A stretch of DNA of 64,000 bases from the NCBI RefSeq assembly GCF_027257955.1, contig NZ_JANZNQ010000005.1, positions 1 to 64,000 on the forward strand, read 5' to 3'. Of this stretch, positions 57,042 to 64,000 are shown in pieces. Origin of the DNA: Zhongshania aquatica (GTDB lineage Bacteria; Pseudomonadota; Gammaproteobacteria; Pseudomonadales; Spongiibacteraceae). Positions within the stretch are counted from its first letter, which is position 1. The number at the start of each line of letters is the position of its first letter. The notes beneath the pieces were generated by a model. It was not told the DNA's origin. It saw only the letters and a program-made list of their open reading frames with translations, and did no database searches. The translations under genes and the position numbers were made by a program.

Positions 57042-58118
57042 ATGCACTTGCAGGCTTTAATATTTATTAGTCTTTGTGTTTTATCAGTAAACGGCCGAGC
57101 CGACTTAAAACCAGAGTCTTTAGAATTGCGTTTTGAGAGTCAGAGCTATAGCTCGATAGCGTCTATCGATCAAACAATCCATGACCTCGAAGGCAAGCCA
57201 GTTAAAAACGGCAACATTGCATTTACACATAACCAACTAGAGGTGACCGCGACTAAAAGTGAGTTTGAATACAGCCTATTTCAACGCTACGACTATTATC
57301 TAAAGTTTAATAACGACACCGCAGAGCTCGCCTATTTGCTTCGCAACGATTTACCCGTACCCACCAATCGGCACTACGATGTTTATCTTAAACCAAATCA
57401 CATACGTGCGTGGGGACTTGGCCTAGCACGCAAAATCGACATAACACCCCAGCTTAAAAGTAAAATTCGCGCAAACTATCTACGCGCAGATAAAACAACA
57501 AACGGCTACCTTAAAGGACAATTCCAATCTCTAGATGATGGCTACCAAGCACAATTACACTTGGATTACGGGTACAGCCGAGACACATTATTAGATCGAA
57601 AAGAGGAGGACACAGATGGCCATGGGGTCAGCCTAGACTTTGACATCGAATGGCAAGCCTCAGAAACCCTTACTTTAGGCTTACAAGGTAGAGACGTTCT
57701 TTCCTATATAAAATTTAAAAACCTCACTTACACTCAGGCGAATGCTGATACCAATACGGTCTCATTTGACAGCAACGGCGCTATTGACACCAAACCAACG
57801 ATTAGCGGCATCGAAGGCTATCGAGATCAAACTCAACATTTGCCACACCGCTATATCATCAATGGCCAGTATTCACTAAACAAAGACTCAGACATTACCA
57901 GCCAACTTTTTTCCTACAATAAAGTCATTTTTCCGCGGCTGGGTTACTCGTCGAAAACTCAATTCTTTGCATGGCATACAGATTACGACTTCAGAAGCAA
58001 AGCGATAGGGATCATCATCAGCCATCCGCTGGCATCCTTTTCTGTGCGCAGCGACTCTCTAAAATGGGAAACAGCGCAGATGTTAGAATTTTCGATTAGC
58101 AGCAACATCAAATTTTAG
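57042..58118 (+). CDS. Predicted outer-membrane beta-barrel protein of unknown function
   Basis: This 358-aa protein has a signal peptide cleaved near NGRA (about residue 20). The rest is a series of alternating amphipathic strands with many Tyr and charged turns (e.g. SEFEYSLFQRYDYYLKF, GYQAQLHLDYGYS), and it ends in Phe (SNIKF), the usual barrel-assembly signal. No family motif is recognised. It begins 98 bases after the large lipoprotein gene, past its terminator, so it may have its own promoter. The two may still act together at the outer membrane. Confidence 0.7.
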   Translation: MHLQALIFISLCVLSVNGRADLKPESLELRFESQSYSSIASIDQTIHDLEGKPVKNGNIAFTHNQLEVTATKSEFEYSLFQRYDYYLKFNNDTAELAYLLRNDLPVPTNRHYDVYLKPNHIRAWGLGLARKIDITPQLKSKIRANYLRADKTTNGYLKGQFQSLDDGYQAQLHLDYGYSRDTLLDRKEEDTDGHGVSLDFDIEWQASETLTLGLQGRDVLSYIKFKNLTYTQANADTNTVSFDSNGAIDTKPTISGIEGYRDQTQHLPHRYIINGQYSLNKDSDITSQLFSYNKVIFPRLGYSSKTQFFAWHTDYDFRSKAIGIIISHPLASFSVRSDSLKWETAQMLEFSISSNIKF

Positions 58119-58197
58119 TACGGTATAATTCATATATCGGTGCAAGTATAATAGCGAACAACCTAGCATTGCTTTACAAAAACCCGAAAATACCAAC

Positions 58198-58833
58198 ATG
58201 TCATTGGCGGCGATAAAATATATGACTCAAGGAAAAATCCACTTTGTTCGCCACGCGCAGACCTATGCAAATATCGACAAAGTATGGCATGGCCATACAG
58301 ATACGGAATTAACTCCCGAAGGCTATGAGCAAACACGTAAGTTGGGCGCCTACTTTTCCAACTATCTACGCCCAGATGTAATCTACACCAGCCCACTTCA
58401 GCGGGCTCGAATTACAGCAGAGGCCATAGCTAAGCCATTTGATTTAAGCGTAATTCACGACCCGAGACTGATGGAACTGGATCTTGGCGACTGGGAAGGG
58501 GTGACCTTTCAGTCATTGAGTAAAGAAGATACTAATGCAATGGCTGAGTTAGTGAACAACCCGGATTATTGCTCGCCAAACGGCGAATCTCAAAATGTTG
58601 TGAAACTGCGAATGCTTGCTGCAATTAGCGAGATTAGTGCAAAACACCCAAATGAAAACATTGTCATTGTTTCGCATGGCGTAGCAATCAGTATTGCCCT
58701 AGCTCACTATCTCGACGATGACACAACGCAGTGGCCAAAATACAGTAAAAGCAATACTGCTTTTTCGGAGCTTTGCTTAAGCAGTAAACAACTTCTTCGA
58801 TTCAATCAAAGCGATCATCTTATTGCAGACTGA
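58198..58833 (+). CDS. Histidine phosphatase family protein
   Basis: This 211-aa protein has the phosphoglycerate-mutase-like RHA motif (HFVRHAQTYANID), a second Arg in YTSPLQRARITAEAI, Glu in LMELDLGDWEGV, and the second His in VIVSHGVAISIALAH. It should be a small-molecule phosphatase; alpha-ribazole phosphatase and phosphoserine phosphatase are relatives. Two candidate starts (58198 and 58222) both lack a ribosome site. Substrate unknown. Confidence 0.85.
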   Translation: MSLAAIKYMTQGKIHFVRHAQTYANIDKVWHGHTDTELTPEGYEQTRKLGAYFSNYLRPDVIYTSPLQRARITAEAIAKPFDLSVIHDPRLMELDLGDWEGVTFQSLSKEDTNAMAELVNNPDYCSPNGESQNVVKLRMLAAISEISAKHPNENIVIVSHGVAISIALAHYLDDDTTQWPKYSKSNTAFSELCLSSKQLLRFNQSDHLIAD

Positions 58834-58856
58834 TTATCGCTTTAATTGACAGGTTT

Positions 58857-59174
58857 TTATCTCCGGCGACGCATCTCAACAAAAAGCCGACTTAGCTGCC
58901 GATCTAAGACATCGACAACAATCTGCCGCCATACTGGGTTTCCGGCACTGACGGTTTTGCATTGTTCATTATCGCCACAGTCATTCTTTTTTTGGCGAAG
59001 AGAAAATAAAAAACCAAGACAAAGACCGCCAATCAGAAACTCAGGCTTAGCTAAGTTATTAGCTAACTGGTCGCGATATAACTCGCGCCGATGCCGAAGC
59101 ACCTCTCTGTCTTGCGCTTGTTGTGCCCTCTTTCGCTCAATAGCTTTTACTAGCTGAGCTTCTACACTCGCCAT
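58857..59174 (-). CDS. YqjK-like small protein, third gene of a DUF883 operon
   Basis: This 105-aa protein has a charged coiled-coil N-terminal half (VEAQLVKAIERKRAQQAQDREVLRHRRELYRDQLA), one short hydrophobic segment (LIGGLCLGFLFSL) and a basic C-terminus. It follows YqjD- and YqjE-like genes, matching the yqjDEK order of enterobacteria. The ATG at 59174 begins two bases after the TAG of the upstream gene and follows GGAGGGG; the longer frame overlapping it is rejected. Function unknown. Confidence 0.65.
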   Translation of the reverse strand: MASVEAQLVKAIERKRAQQAQDREVLRHRRELYRDQLANNLAKPEFLIGGLCLGFLFSLRQKKNDCGDNEQCKTVSAGNPVWRQIVVDVLDRQLSRLFVEMRRRR

Positions 59175-59176
59175 GG

Positions 59177-59620
59177 CTAAGCCCCTCCGCCGTCCGCTGG
59201 ACTCGAATCGCGAGTAGACTCGGCCAAAGACGATGGCGAGAATTCGCCAATACGTCGGCGCAAAGCTCGCCAACAAGCCCAGCTAAGCGCAAGGCTCGCC
59301 GCACTTGCAAGCAACATCGCTCCAGCAAGTGACAAGCCCGCCTGCATCATTACGCCAACGAGCGCAGCCAGCACACTAAGCCAGCTGGCGAGCAGCAACA
59401 TAAACACCGCAAGACTTAGCACCAGTATTTTGCAAAGCAGCAGCATCCAGCGCTGACCGTGCATCTCTGCCAAGCTTAAATAGCCCGTCAAATAATCGCG
59501 ATACGCGTACACCAAGCTAGCCATAGATTCGTTCGAATCTAGCAACTTCGACTTTGCTTCGGCGTTTAACGACCTATCAGCTATGATCTGCTCGTCGCCC
59601 TTGCTCGCATTTAAAGTCAT
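59177..59620 (-). CDS. YqjE/DUF1469-like phage-holin-family membrane protein
   Basis: This 147-aa protein has a helical N-terminal region and two strong adjacent hydrophobic helices (about 62-85 and 95-115), as in the YqjE/holin-superfamily proteins. It is encoded 5 bases downstream of the YqjD-like gene. Such proteins are not phage lysis factors; they are inner-membrane proteins linked to stationary phase and envelope stress. Confidence 0.75.
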   Translation of the reverse strand: MTLNASKGDEQIIADRSLNAEAKSKLLDSNESMASLVYAYRDYLTGYLSLAEMHGQRWMLLLCKILVLSLAVFMLLLASWLSVLAALVGVMMQAGLSLAGAMLLASAASLALSWACWRALRRRIGEFSPSSLAESTRDSSPADGGGA

Positions 59621-59625
59621 TTCTT

Positions 59626-59919
59626 TTATTTACGAAATAAAAATGCGAGAACGGCGCCTAGCAAAAATGCGATGCCAATACTTTTTGCCGGGTTCTCTCG
59701 CGTGTAGTCACCTACTGCGGAGCTAACCGCTTCAGATCGTGATTTAGCGGATTGTGCAAGCCTGTCTGCATGCTCGCGCAACTCATTCGCCAACTCGATT
59801 AAGCGATCCTCACTGGTGCCTGCCACTGCGGCCGCCCGATCAACAGCCTCATGTATTTTTTCGGCAGCACCATCTACTTTTGCATGCGCCTTATCACTCG
59901 TTGCAGCTGAATTCGCCAT
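59626..59919 (-). CDS. DUF883/ElaB-YqjD-like protein
   Basis: This 97-aa protein has a long charged helix (residues about 8-70) and a C-terminal membrane anchor (IGIAFLLGAVLAFLFRK) after ENPAK, the typical YqjD/ElaB ending. YqjD anchors ribosomes at the membrane in stationary-phase E. coli. The ATG at 59919 follows AAGGGAG and removes a 15-residue extension. It heads the minus-strand operon divergent from the DUF1328 gene. Confidence 0.85.
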   Translation of the reverse strand: MANSAATSDKAHAKVDGAAEKIHEAVDRAAAVAGTSEDRLIELANELREHADRLAQSAKSRSEAVSSAVGDYTRENPAKSIGIAFLLGAVLAFLFRK

Positions 59920-59986
59920 ATTGCATCTCCCTTTAATTAACAAATTACTAAATATTGGCTTCACTGTGTGGACAATTCATTCCAGA

Positions 59987-60045
59987 CAAAGTTTGTATTT
60001 TATAAAAAAAACAAACTTTGAACTTATTATTTAGTCGAGGTCAGA
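59987..60045 (+). promoter_or_regulatory. Inverted repeat and sigma-E-like promoter in the divergent stress region
   Basis: Perfect 10-bp arms CAAAGTTTGT (59987-59996) and ACAAACTTTG (60011-60020) flank an A-rich 14-base centre. Overlapping the right arm is GAACTT (60020-60025), 15 bases before TCAGA (60041-60045), close to the sigma-E/AlgU pattern (GAACTT, 16, TCTGA). The DUF1328 start lies about 25 bases beyond the expected start site. A role in envelope-stress control is inference. Confidence 0.4.
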
Positions 60046-60075
60046 ATTAGCACTGCAACAAAAAAGGAAATTGTC

Positions 60076-60252
60076 ATGCTGGGATGGTCACTTGTATTTT
60101 TTATTGTTGCCATAGCTTCTGCAGCACTTGGCTTTGGCGGCATAGCAGGTACAGCAGCGAGTATTGCGAAAACTTTGTTTTTTATATTTTTAGTACTACT
60201 TGTTATTTCTTTACTATTGCAAATTTTGCAAGGACGACCACCTCGGTTGTAA
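60076..60252 (+). CDS. DUF1328 (YtjA-like) small membrane protein
   Basis: This 58-aa protein has two membrane helices: [20 protein letters not shown], then a loop [13 protein letters not shown], then [17 protein letters not shown]. The GFGGIAG...[11 protein letters not shown] pattern is the DUF1328 signature. AAGGA precedes the ATG. It is the first gene of a plus-strand set with CsbD and BON proteins, all typical stress-induced products. Confidence 0.88.
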   Translation: MLGWSLVFFIVAIASAALGFGGIAGTAASIAKTLFFIFLVLLVISLLLQILQGRPPRL

Positions 60253-60306
60253 TCGCATCTTACTTTGCCAAAGACGGCAAAAATTCGCTATCAAGAGGAG
60301 TATTTT

Positions 60307-60507
60307 ATGAATCAAGATATCGCTGAAGGAAAATGGAAGCAGTTAAAAGGCCAAATTAAAGAGAAATGGGCTGATTTAACTGACGATGATATTAATTACG
60401 CACAAGCCAACAACGAACGCTTTATAGGTGTTATACAAGAGCGCTACGGCTTGGCCAAGGACGAAGCAGAAAAGCAATTTAACGAATTAAAAAAGAAAGT
60501 TTCTTGA
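60307..60507 (+). CDS. CsbD-family stress protein
   Basis: This 66-aa protein begins MNQDIAEGKWKQLKGQIKEKWADLTDDD, the CsbD signature. It is small, charged and helical. Relatives are induced by sigma-B, RpoS or sigma-E in other bacteria, but no molecular role is known. The ATG at 60307 follows AGAGGAG. It lies 54 bases after the DUF1328 gene. Confidence 0.92.
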   Translation: MNQDIAEGKWKQLKGQIKEKWADLTDDDINYAQANNERFIGVIQERYGLAKDEAEKQFNELKKKVS

Positions 60508-60555
60508 AATTAATTTTACATAGAAATTTTATCTTTCAAATTCATGGAGAAGAAT

Positions 60556-61113
60556 ATGACTATCAAAAAAACGCTAGCAAGCGCTATTGTACTTTCAACT
60601 ATTAGCATTACGCCGGTATTAGCTAATGATTGGCAAGGTAAAACAAATGATGCGTGGCTCGATGGGAAGATTGAAACTGCCTTAATGCTAAACAGCGAAC
60701 TTAACAATTTCACCATCGACACTGACGTTAAAAAATCAAACGTAACGCTCAAAGGCACTGTAAATAGCGAAATTGAAAAGGACTTGGCAGGGCAGATTGC
60801 TGAGAATGTAGACGGTGTAAAGTCTGTAGACAACAAGCTAACTGTAGATAAAAACTACACCAGCAAAATGGAAGCTACTGGCGAGAAATTTAGCCGCACC
60901 TGGTATGACTTAACCACCACCGCCGGCATCAATATGAAATATGCTGCCAATGACGACATTGAGGCCACCAGCATTGATGTCGACACTAAAAACGGCATGG
61001 TGGTGCTAACAGGCACGGTTAAAAGCGGTGCTGCTCACGACTTAGCCATAGAGATTGCTAAAGGCTTTGATCACGTTAAAAACGTTGAAGACAAGCTAAC
61101 TGTCGTTAACTAA
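60556..61113 (+). CDS. Periplasmic protein with two BON domains (OsmY-like)
   Basis: This 185-aa protein has a signal peptide cleaved after VLA (about residue 23). It carries two BON domains (about 35-98 and 118-185), each with the GTVxS...A...A..V.GVK.V.N.L pattern (GTVNSEIEKDLAGQ; GTVKSGAAHDLAIE). OsmY-like proteins act as periplasmic chaperones or bind envelope lipids. The ATG at 60556 follows GGAG at six bases; the ATG at 60544 lies ahead of that site and is rejected. Confidence 0.88.
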   Translation: MTIKKTLASAIVLSTISITPVLANDWQGKTNDAWLDGKIETALMLNSELNNFTIDTDVKKSNVTLKGTVNSEIEKDLAGQIAENVDGVKSVDNKLTVDKNYTSKMEATGEKFSRTWYDLTTTAGINMKYAANDDIEATSIDVDTKNGMVVLTGTVKSGAAHDLAIEIAKGFDHVKNVEDKLTVVN

Positions 61114-61165
61114 AAGACAAACCGGTCGTTCTCGGCACCTTAGCTCTGCTAATTTCTGCAGACAT

Positions 61166-61196
61166 AAAAAAAACCGCGCATTGCGCGGTTTTTTTA
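61166..61196. terminator. Bidirectional terminator between the BON gene and rpmG
   Basis: CCGCGC-ATT-GCGCGG flanked by A-run and T-run (stem extends through A-T pairs). It can terminate the plus-strand stress genes and, read the other way, the rpmB-rpmG transcript. Confidence 0.85.
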
Positions 61197-61216
61197 TGGA
61201 AGCACCAAACCAAGAG

Positions 61217-61387
61217 TTACTTGATTTTAGCTTCTTTATACATCACGTGCTTACGTACTACTGGATCGTATTTTGAAAATTCAAATTTATCCGGAGTATT
61301 ACGCTTGTTCTTAGTGGTCGTGTAGAAGTGACCAGTACCCGCACTAGAAACTAAACGGATTTTATCGCTTGCGCCTTTCTTAGCCAT
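61217..61387 (-). CDS. rpmG: 50S ribosomal protein L33
   Basis: This 56-aa ribosomal protein begins [15 protein letters not shown] and contains [20 protein letters not shown] and [14 protein letters not shown]. It has no CxxC pairs, so it is the zinc-free form. The start follows GGAG. It is the second gene after rpmB, 11 bases away, in the standard order. Confidence 0.96.
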   Translation of the reverse strand: MAKKGASDKIRLVSSAGTGHFYTTTKNKRNTPDKFEFSKYDPVVRKHVMYKEAKIK

Positions 61388-61398
61388 GACAAGTCTCC

Positions 61399-61635
61399 TT
61401 AGAATTTTTCGCCACGGGCAGTAAGATCTGCTAACACAGACTCAATACCTTTTTTGTCGATGATGCGCATGCCCTTGCTAGAAACACGCAAAGTAACAAA
61501 ACGCTTTTCTGCTTCAACCCAAAAACGATGGCTGTGCAGGTTTGGCAAAAAACGACGACGAGTGCGGTTTTTTGCGTGTGATACATTGTTTCCGGTTACC
61601 GGACGCTTGCCAGTAACTTGACATACTCTAGACAT
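61399..61635 (-). CDS. rpmB: 50S ribosomal protein L28
   Basis: This 78-aa protein has the L28 pattern [37 protein letters not shown] and [15 protein letters not shown]. It retains one Cys (Cys5) but not a CxxC zinc knuckle. It precedes rpmG, and radC lies about 200 bases upstream on the same strand. Confidence 0.97.
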   Translation of the reverse strand: MSRVCQVTGKRPVTGNNVSHAKNRTRRRFLPNLHSHRFWVEAEKRFVTLRVSSKGMRIIDKKGIESVLADLTARGEKF

Positions 61636-61833
61636 GTGATAGTCGCCTCTTCAACCTTTACCCGCATCAACGGTGCAAAAGGTTTATAAAATCAGGTTCA
61701 AACTGGGCCGCCGCGTGTTTATGACAATACTCGGGTGCCCTGAGAAGTTGTGGCATCCCGGACACGGCCCAAATGGAGCGCGACTTTATACCAGAACACA
61801 GAACAGCAAGCAAGTTTTGCTCAGAAATTTTCT

Positions 61834-62508
61834 TTAGATCAATCCGCGCTCGGCGAGCGAAATTACCTCTGGACCCGCCACCACACAATGATCTAGCAAG
61901 CGCATATCCAGCAATGCTAGGGCGTCACGAATACGACGAGTAATTCTAATATCAGCATCACTTGGCTCAGCCACCCCCGAAGGATGATTGTGCGCCACAA
62001 TCAGTGCCGCCGCATGTAACTCAAGGGCACGACGGGCAATTTCCCGCGGGTAAACTGCCGCCCCATCAATCGTACCGTAAAACAGTGGCTCGTAGCACAG
62101 TAATTGGTGCTGATTATCCAAATATAGAACCGCAAATACCTCGCGCACCTCCTGTCGCAGCTGCGCCAGCAGAAATTGCCGGGTCGCCGCCGCGCTGCTA
62201 AACACGGGCTGCTGCTGAAGGGCTTCAGATAAATAGCGACGGGACATTTCTACCACGGCCTGCAATTGCACAAATTTAGCGTCTCCCAAGCCATGGGACG
62301 CACAAAAACGCTCGCGGCTCGCGGCGATCAAGGCACCAAGCCCGCCATGTTCCTGCAACAACTCCCGAGCCAAATCCACCGCCGACTTACCCGTCACACC
62401 AGTACGCAGAAAAATGGCCAATAGCTCCGCATCTGCGAGCGCCGCTGCGCCGCGCTGCAATAATTTCTCTCTAGGCCGCTCATCGGCAGGCCAATCCCTA
62501 ATTGCCAT
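61834..62508 (-). CDS. radC: RadC/JAMM-family protein
   Basis: This 224-aa protein has a helix-hairpin-helix N-terminal part ([26 protein letters not shown]) and a C-terminal JAMM domain with [15 protein letters not shown] supplying the metal-binding His-x-His and Asp. Its name comes from an old DNA-repair assignment that has been questioned; many copies are near mobile DNA, but this one holds the normal core position before rpmB. The ATG at 62508 follows AAGGAGG. Confidence 0.93.
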   Translation of the reverse strand: MAIRDWPADERPREKLLQRGAAALADAELLAIFLRTGVTGKSAVDLARELLQEHGGLGALIAASRERFCASHGLGDAKFVQLQAVVEMSRRYLSEALQQQPVFSSAAATRQFLLAQLRQEVREVFAVLYLDNQHQLLCYEPLFYGTIDGAAVYPREIARRALELHAAALIVAHNHPSGVAEPSDADIRITRRIRDALALLDMRLLDHCVVAGPEVISLAERGLI

Positions 62509-62638
62509 CACACCCTCCTTGGTGAACATGGAAGCTACTCAAAATATATACAATCTTGTACCGCTGCGCGACACGGTAGTCGGCGGCAACGATAAGCTTC
62601 ATAATAACGCCACACTGACCACTTGCGACAATGGTGAT

Positions 62639-63844
62639 ATGAAACAACTCAGCAACCGACAGATTCTACTTGGCGTAACCGGCGGCATTGCGGCGTACAA
62701 AAGTGCCGAGCTGATTCGACGCCTAAAAGATCGCGGCGCCGATGTTCGAGTCGTCATGACCGCAGCTGCGATGGAGTTTATTACGCCACTAACGCTGCAA
62801 GCCCTGTCGGGTAATCCCGTTCACACCACTTTGCTCGATCCTGAAGCCGAAGCAGGAATGGGGCACATCGAGCTAGCGCGCTGGGCCGATCTTATTCTAG
62901 TCGCTCCAGCTAGTGCGGATTTTATGGCGCGCCTTGCCAACGGACGTGGCGATGACCTACTCACCACGCTGTGTTTGGCAACAGCAGCACCAATAGCACT
63001 CGCCCCCGCCATGAACCAAGGCATGTGGCGCGACGCGGCAACGCAGGCCAATATCCATACACTAACAGAGCGCGGTATTTCCCTGTTCGGCCCCGCAGCG
63101 GGGGAACAAGCCTGCGGTGATATTGGCCCAGGAAGAATGTTAGAGGCCGAAGAGCTAGCGGCACTGGCCGCAAACATGTTCAATCACCGCCTATTAGACG
63201 GCATACGCCTGACTATTACCGCAGGCCCAACCCGCGAGGCCATCGACCCGGTACGCTATATCAGCAACCATAGCTCAGGGAAAATGGGTTACGCGCTAGC
63301 GGCCGCCGCGGCCGATGCTGGAGCCATCGTGACATTAATCAGCGGCCCAACTAACTTAGCCTGCCCAGAGCGGGTGACGCGAATCGACGTGATTAGCGCG
63401 CAAAATATGTTTGACGCCACCATCGCCACTCTCGGCTCATGCCAGCTATTCATCGGCTGCGCAGCCGTTGCCGATTATCGCCCCACCAACGCGGCTGATC
63501 AAAAGATCAAAAAAGACAATGAGACAATGCAAATTGAGCTCGTCCGCAACCCAGACATCGTCAAGACTGTCGCCAATCACGAGAAACGCCCCATCACCGT
63601 CGGTTTCGCGGCGGAGACCCAAGACCTCATAAAGTATGCACGCGGTAAACTTGAACGCAAAAATCTCGACTTAATTATTGCCAACGATGTTTCTAATACG
63701 AATATTGGCTTCAACGCTAGCGATAATGCCGTCACGGCAATTTGGAAGGAAGGTGAAACCACAATTCCTCAAATGGGTAAAAATCAGCTATCGACCCAGC
63801 TGATTTCTTTAATAGCGAACCAATTCTTTGCTGTGAAAAACTAG
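62639..63844 (+). CDS. coaBC: Bifunctional phosphopantothenoylcysteine decarboxylase/phosphopantothenate-cysteine ligase
   Basis: This 401-aa enzyme carries out two steps of coenzyme A synthesis. The N-terminal CoaC flavin domain has [18 protein letters not shown] and [10 protein letters not shown] (the PxMNxxMW motif). The C-terminal CoaB domain has [26 protein letters not shown] and the DQKIKKD nucleotide loop. The ATG at 62639 gives the standard N-terminus; a longer frame reaching into radC is rejected. It is divergent from radC. No ribosome site is obvious. Confidence 0.95.
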   Translation: MKQLSNRQILLGVTGGIAAYKSAELIRRLKDRGADVRVVMTAAAMEFITPLTLQALSGNPVHTTLLDPEAEAGMGHIELARWADLILVAPASADFMARLANGRGDDLLTTLCLATAAPIALAPAMNQGMWRDAATQANIHTLTERGISLFGPAAGEQACGDIGPGRMLEAEELAALAANMFNHRLLDGIRLTITAGPTREAIDPVRYISNHSSGKMGYALAAAAADAGAIVTLISGPTNLACPERVTRIDVISAQNMFDATIATLGSCQLFIGCAAVADYRPTNAADQKIKKDNETMQIELVRNPDIVKTVANHEKRPITVGFAAETQDLIKYARGKLERKNLDLIIANDVSNTNIGFNASDNAVTAIWKEGETTIPQMGKNQLSTQLISLIANQFFAVKN

Positions 63845-64000
63845 ACAGACACGCTGAGCGCTTCCATTATGACGTCATTGAGATCCAAAACCTCCAGCTA
63901 CACGCCAACATCAAGGATCAGATAACCATTACAATGAGAAAAAAAGCGCCTGCCACACCAAGTACCAAGCAGACACACGCCCCGCGATTTTCTGCGAATC

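Noticed and set aside
59177-59620. Holin-family gene as a prophage remnant
   Set aside because: It lies in a yqjD-yqjE-yqjK-like operon of chromosomal stress genes with no phage genes around.
62414-62638. Upstream extension of coaBC reaching into radC
   Set aside because: The 75 extra codons lie antisense to radC, show no family resemblance, and the ATG at 62639 gives the standard CoaBC N-terminus.
1-64000. CRISPR arrays, rRNA genes, tRNA genes, prophage or transposase genes
   Set aside because: No regularly spaced repeats, no rRNA or cloverleaf-like sequence, and no transposase or phage structural gene were recognised by eye; a tRNAscan or HMM run would be decisive.

Overview
ORGANISM. The window looks like the chromosome of a free-living, aerobic, Gram-negative gammaproteobacterium, probably a marine member of the Cellvibrionales/Spongiibacteraceae-like groups. 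This rests on gene order (tkt-epd-pgk-fba; ArsR-methyltransferase/metK/ahcY/metF; glnE-ilvE; rpmG-rpmB-radC-coaBC), on outer-membrane and lipoprotein genes, and on moderate GC. The lineage is inference; no rRNA or tRNA gene is present to fix it. LAYOUT. 1-8.6 kb (minus strand): a secreted unknown, a periplasmic molybdenum hydroxylase pair (IorAB type), a coniferyl-aldehyde-type dehydrogenase, an orphan MoxR-like AAA ATPase, and a fusion of a PCMT-like methyltransferase with a GspE/PilB-type ATPase. 9.2-13.6 kb (plus): a sulfide/persulfide module (ETHE1/Blh-type dioxygenase, DUF442-SQR fusion, SulP transporter) behind a palindromic operator. 14-15.8 kb: OmpW and a membrane unknown. 15.9-21.3 kb (minus): central carbon operon tkt-epd-pgk-fba. 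21.5-27.1 kb (plus): activated-methyl-cycle cluster (ArsR-methyltransferase regulator, metK, ahcY, metF), interrupted after metK and after ahcY by two related inverted-repeat elements; the first carries an S23/IVP-like four-helix-bundle gene and the second is an 80-bp version without it. 27.1-29.2 kb: an accessory patch with a YefM/YoeB toxin-antitoxin pair, a MAPEG gene and structured non-coding DNA with integron-cassette-like boundaries. 29.2-40 kb: MgtC-like protein, ZntB/CorA, LLM oxidoreductase, MarR regulator, cytochrome b561-YceI pair, ABC1 kinase, Nramp-like transporter, SET protein, dienelactone hydrolase, fbp and rlmJ. 40.1-43.2 kb (minus): a three-gene unit of GT4 glycosyltransferase, methyltransferase and alpha/alpha-barrel protein. 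43.5-54.1 kb: lipoprotein, ilvE, glnE, a second PilB-like ATPase, DUF47-PiT phosphate uptake, argE and an acrylyl-CoA-reductase-like MDR enzyme. 54.7-58.1 kb: a large acidic lipoprotein followed by a predicted outer-membrane barrel, both unassigned. 58.2-61.1 kb: a histidine phosphatase, then a divergent envelope-stress set (YqjD/YqjE/YqjK-like versus DUF1328/CsbD/BON). 61.2-63.8 kb: rpmG, rpmB, radC and coaBC. HOW IT FITS. Most of the window is core metabolism. The most noteworthy parts are the paired inverted-repeat elements in the methionine-cycle operon, the methyltransferase-GspE fusion, an SQR fusion with Val at one expected redox-Cys position, a probably leaderless autoregulated ArsR-methyltransferase gene, and the cassette-like patch at 27-29 kb.
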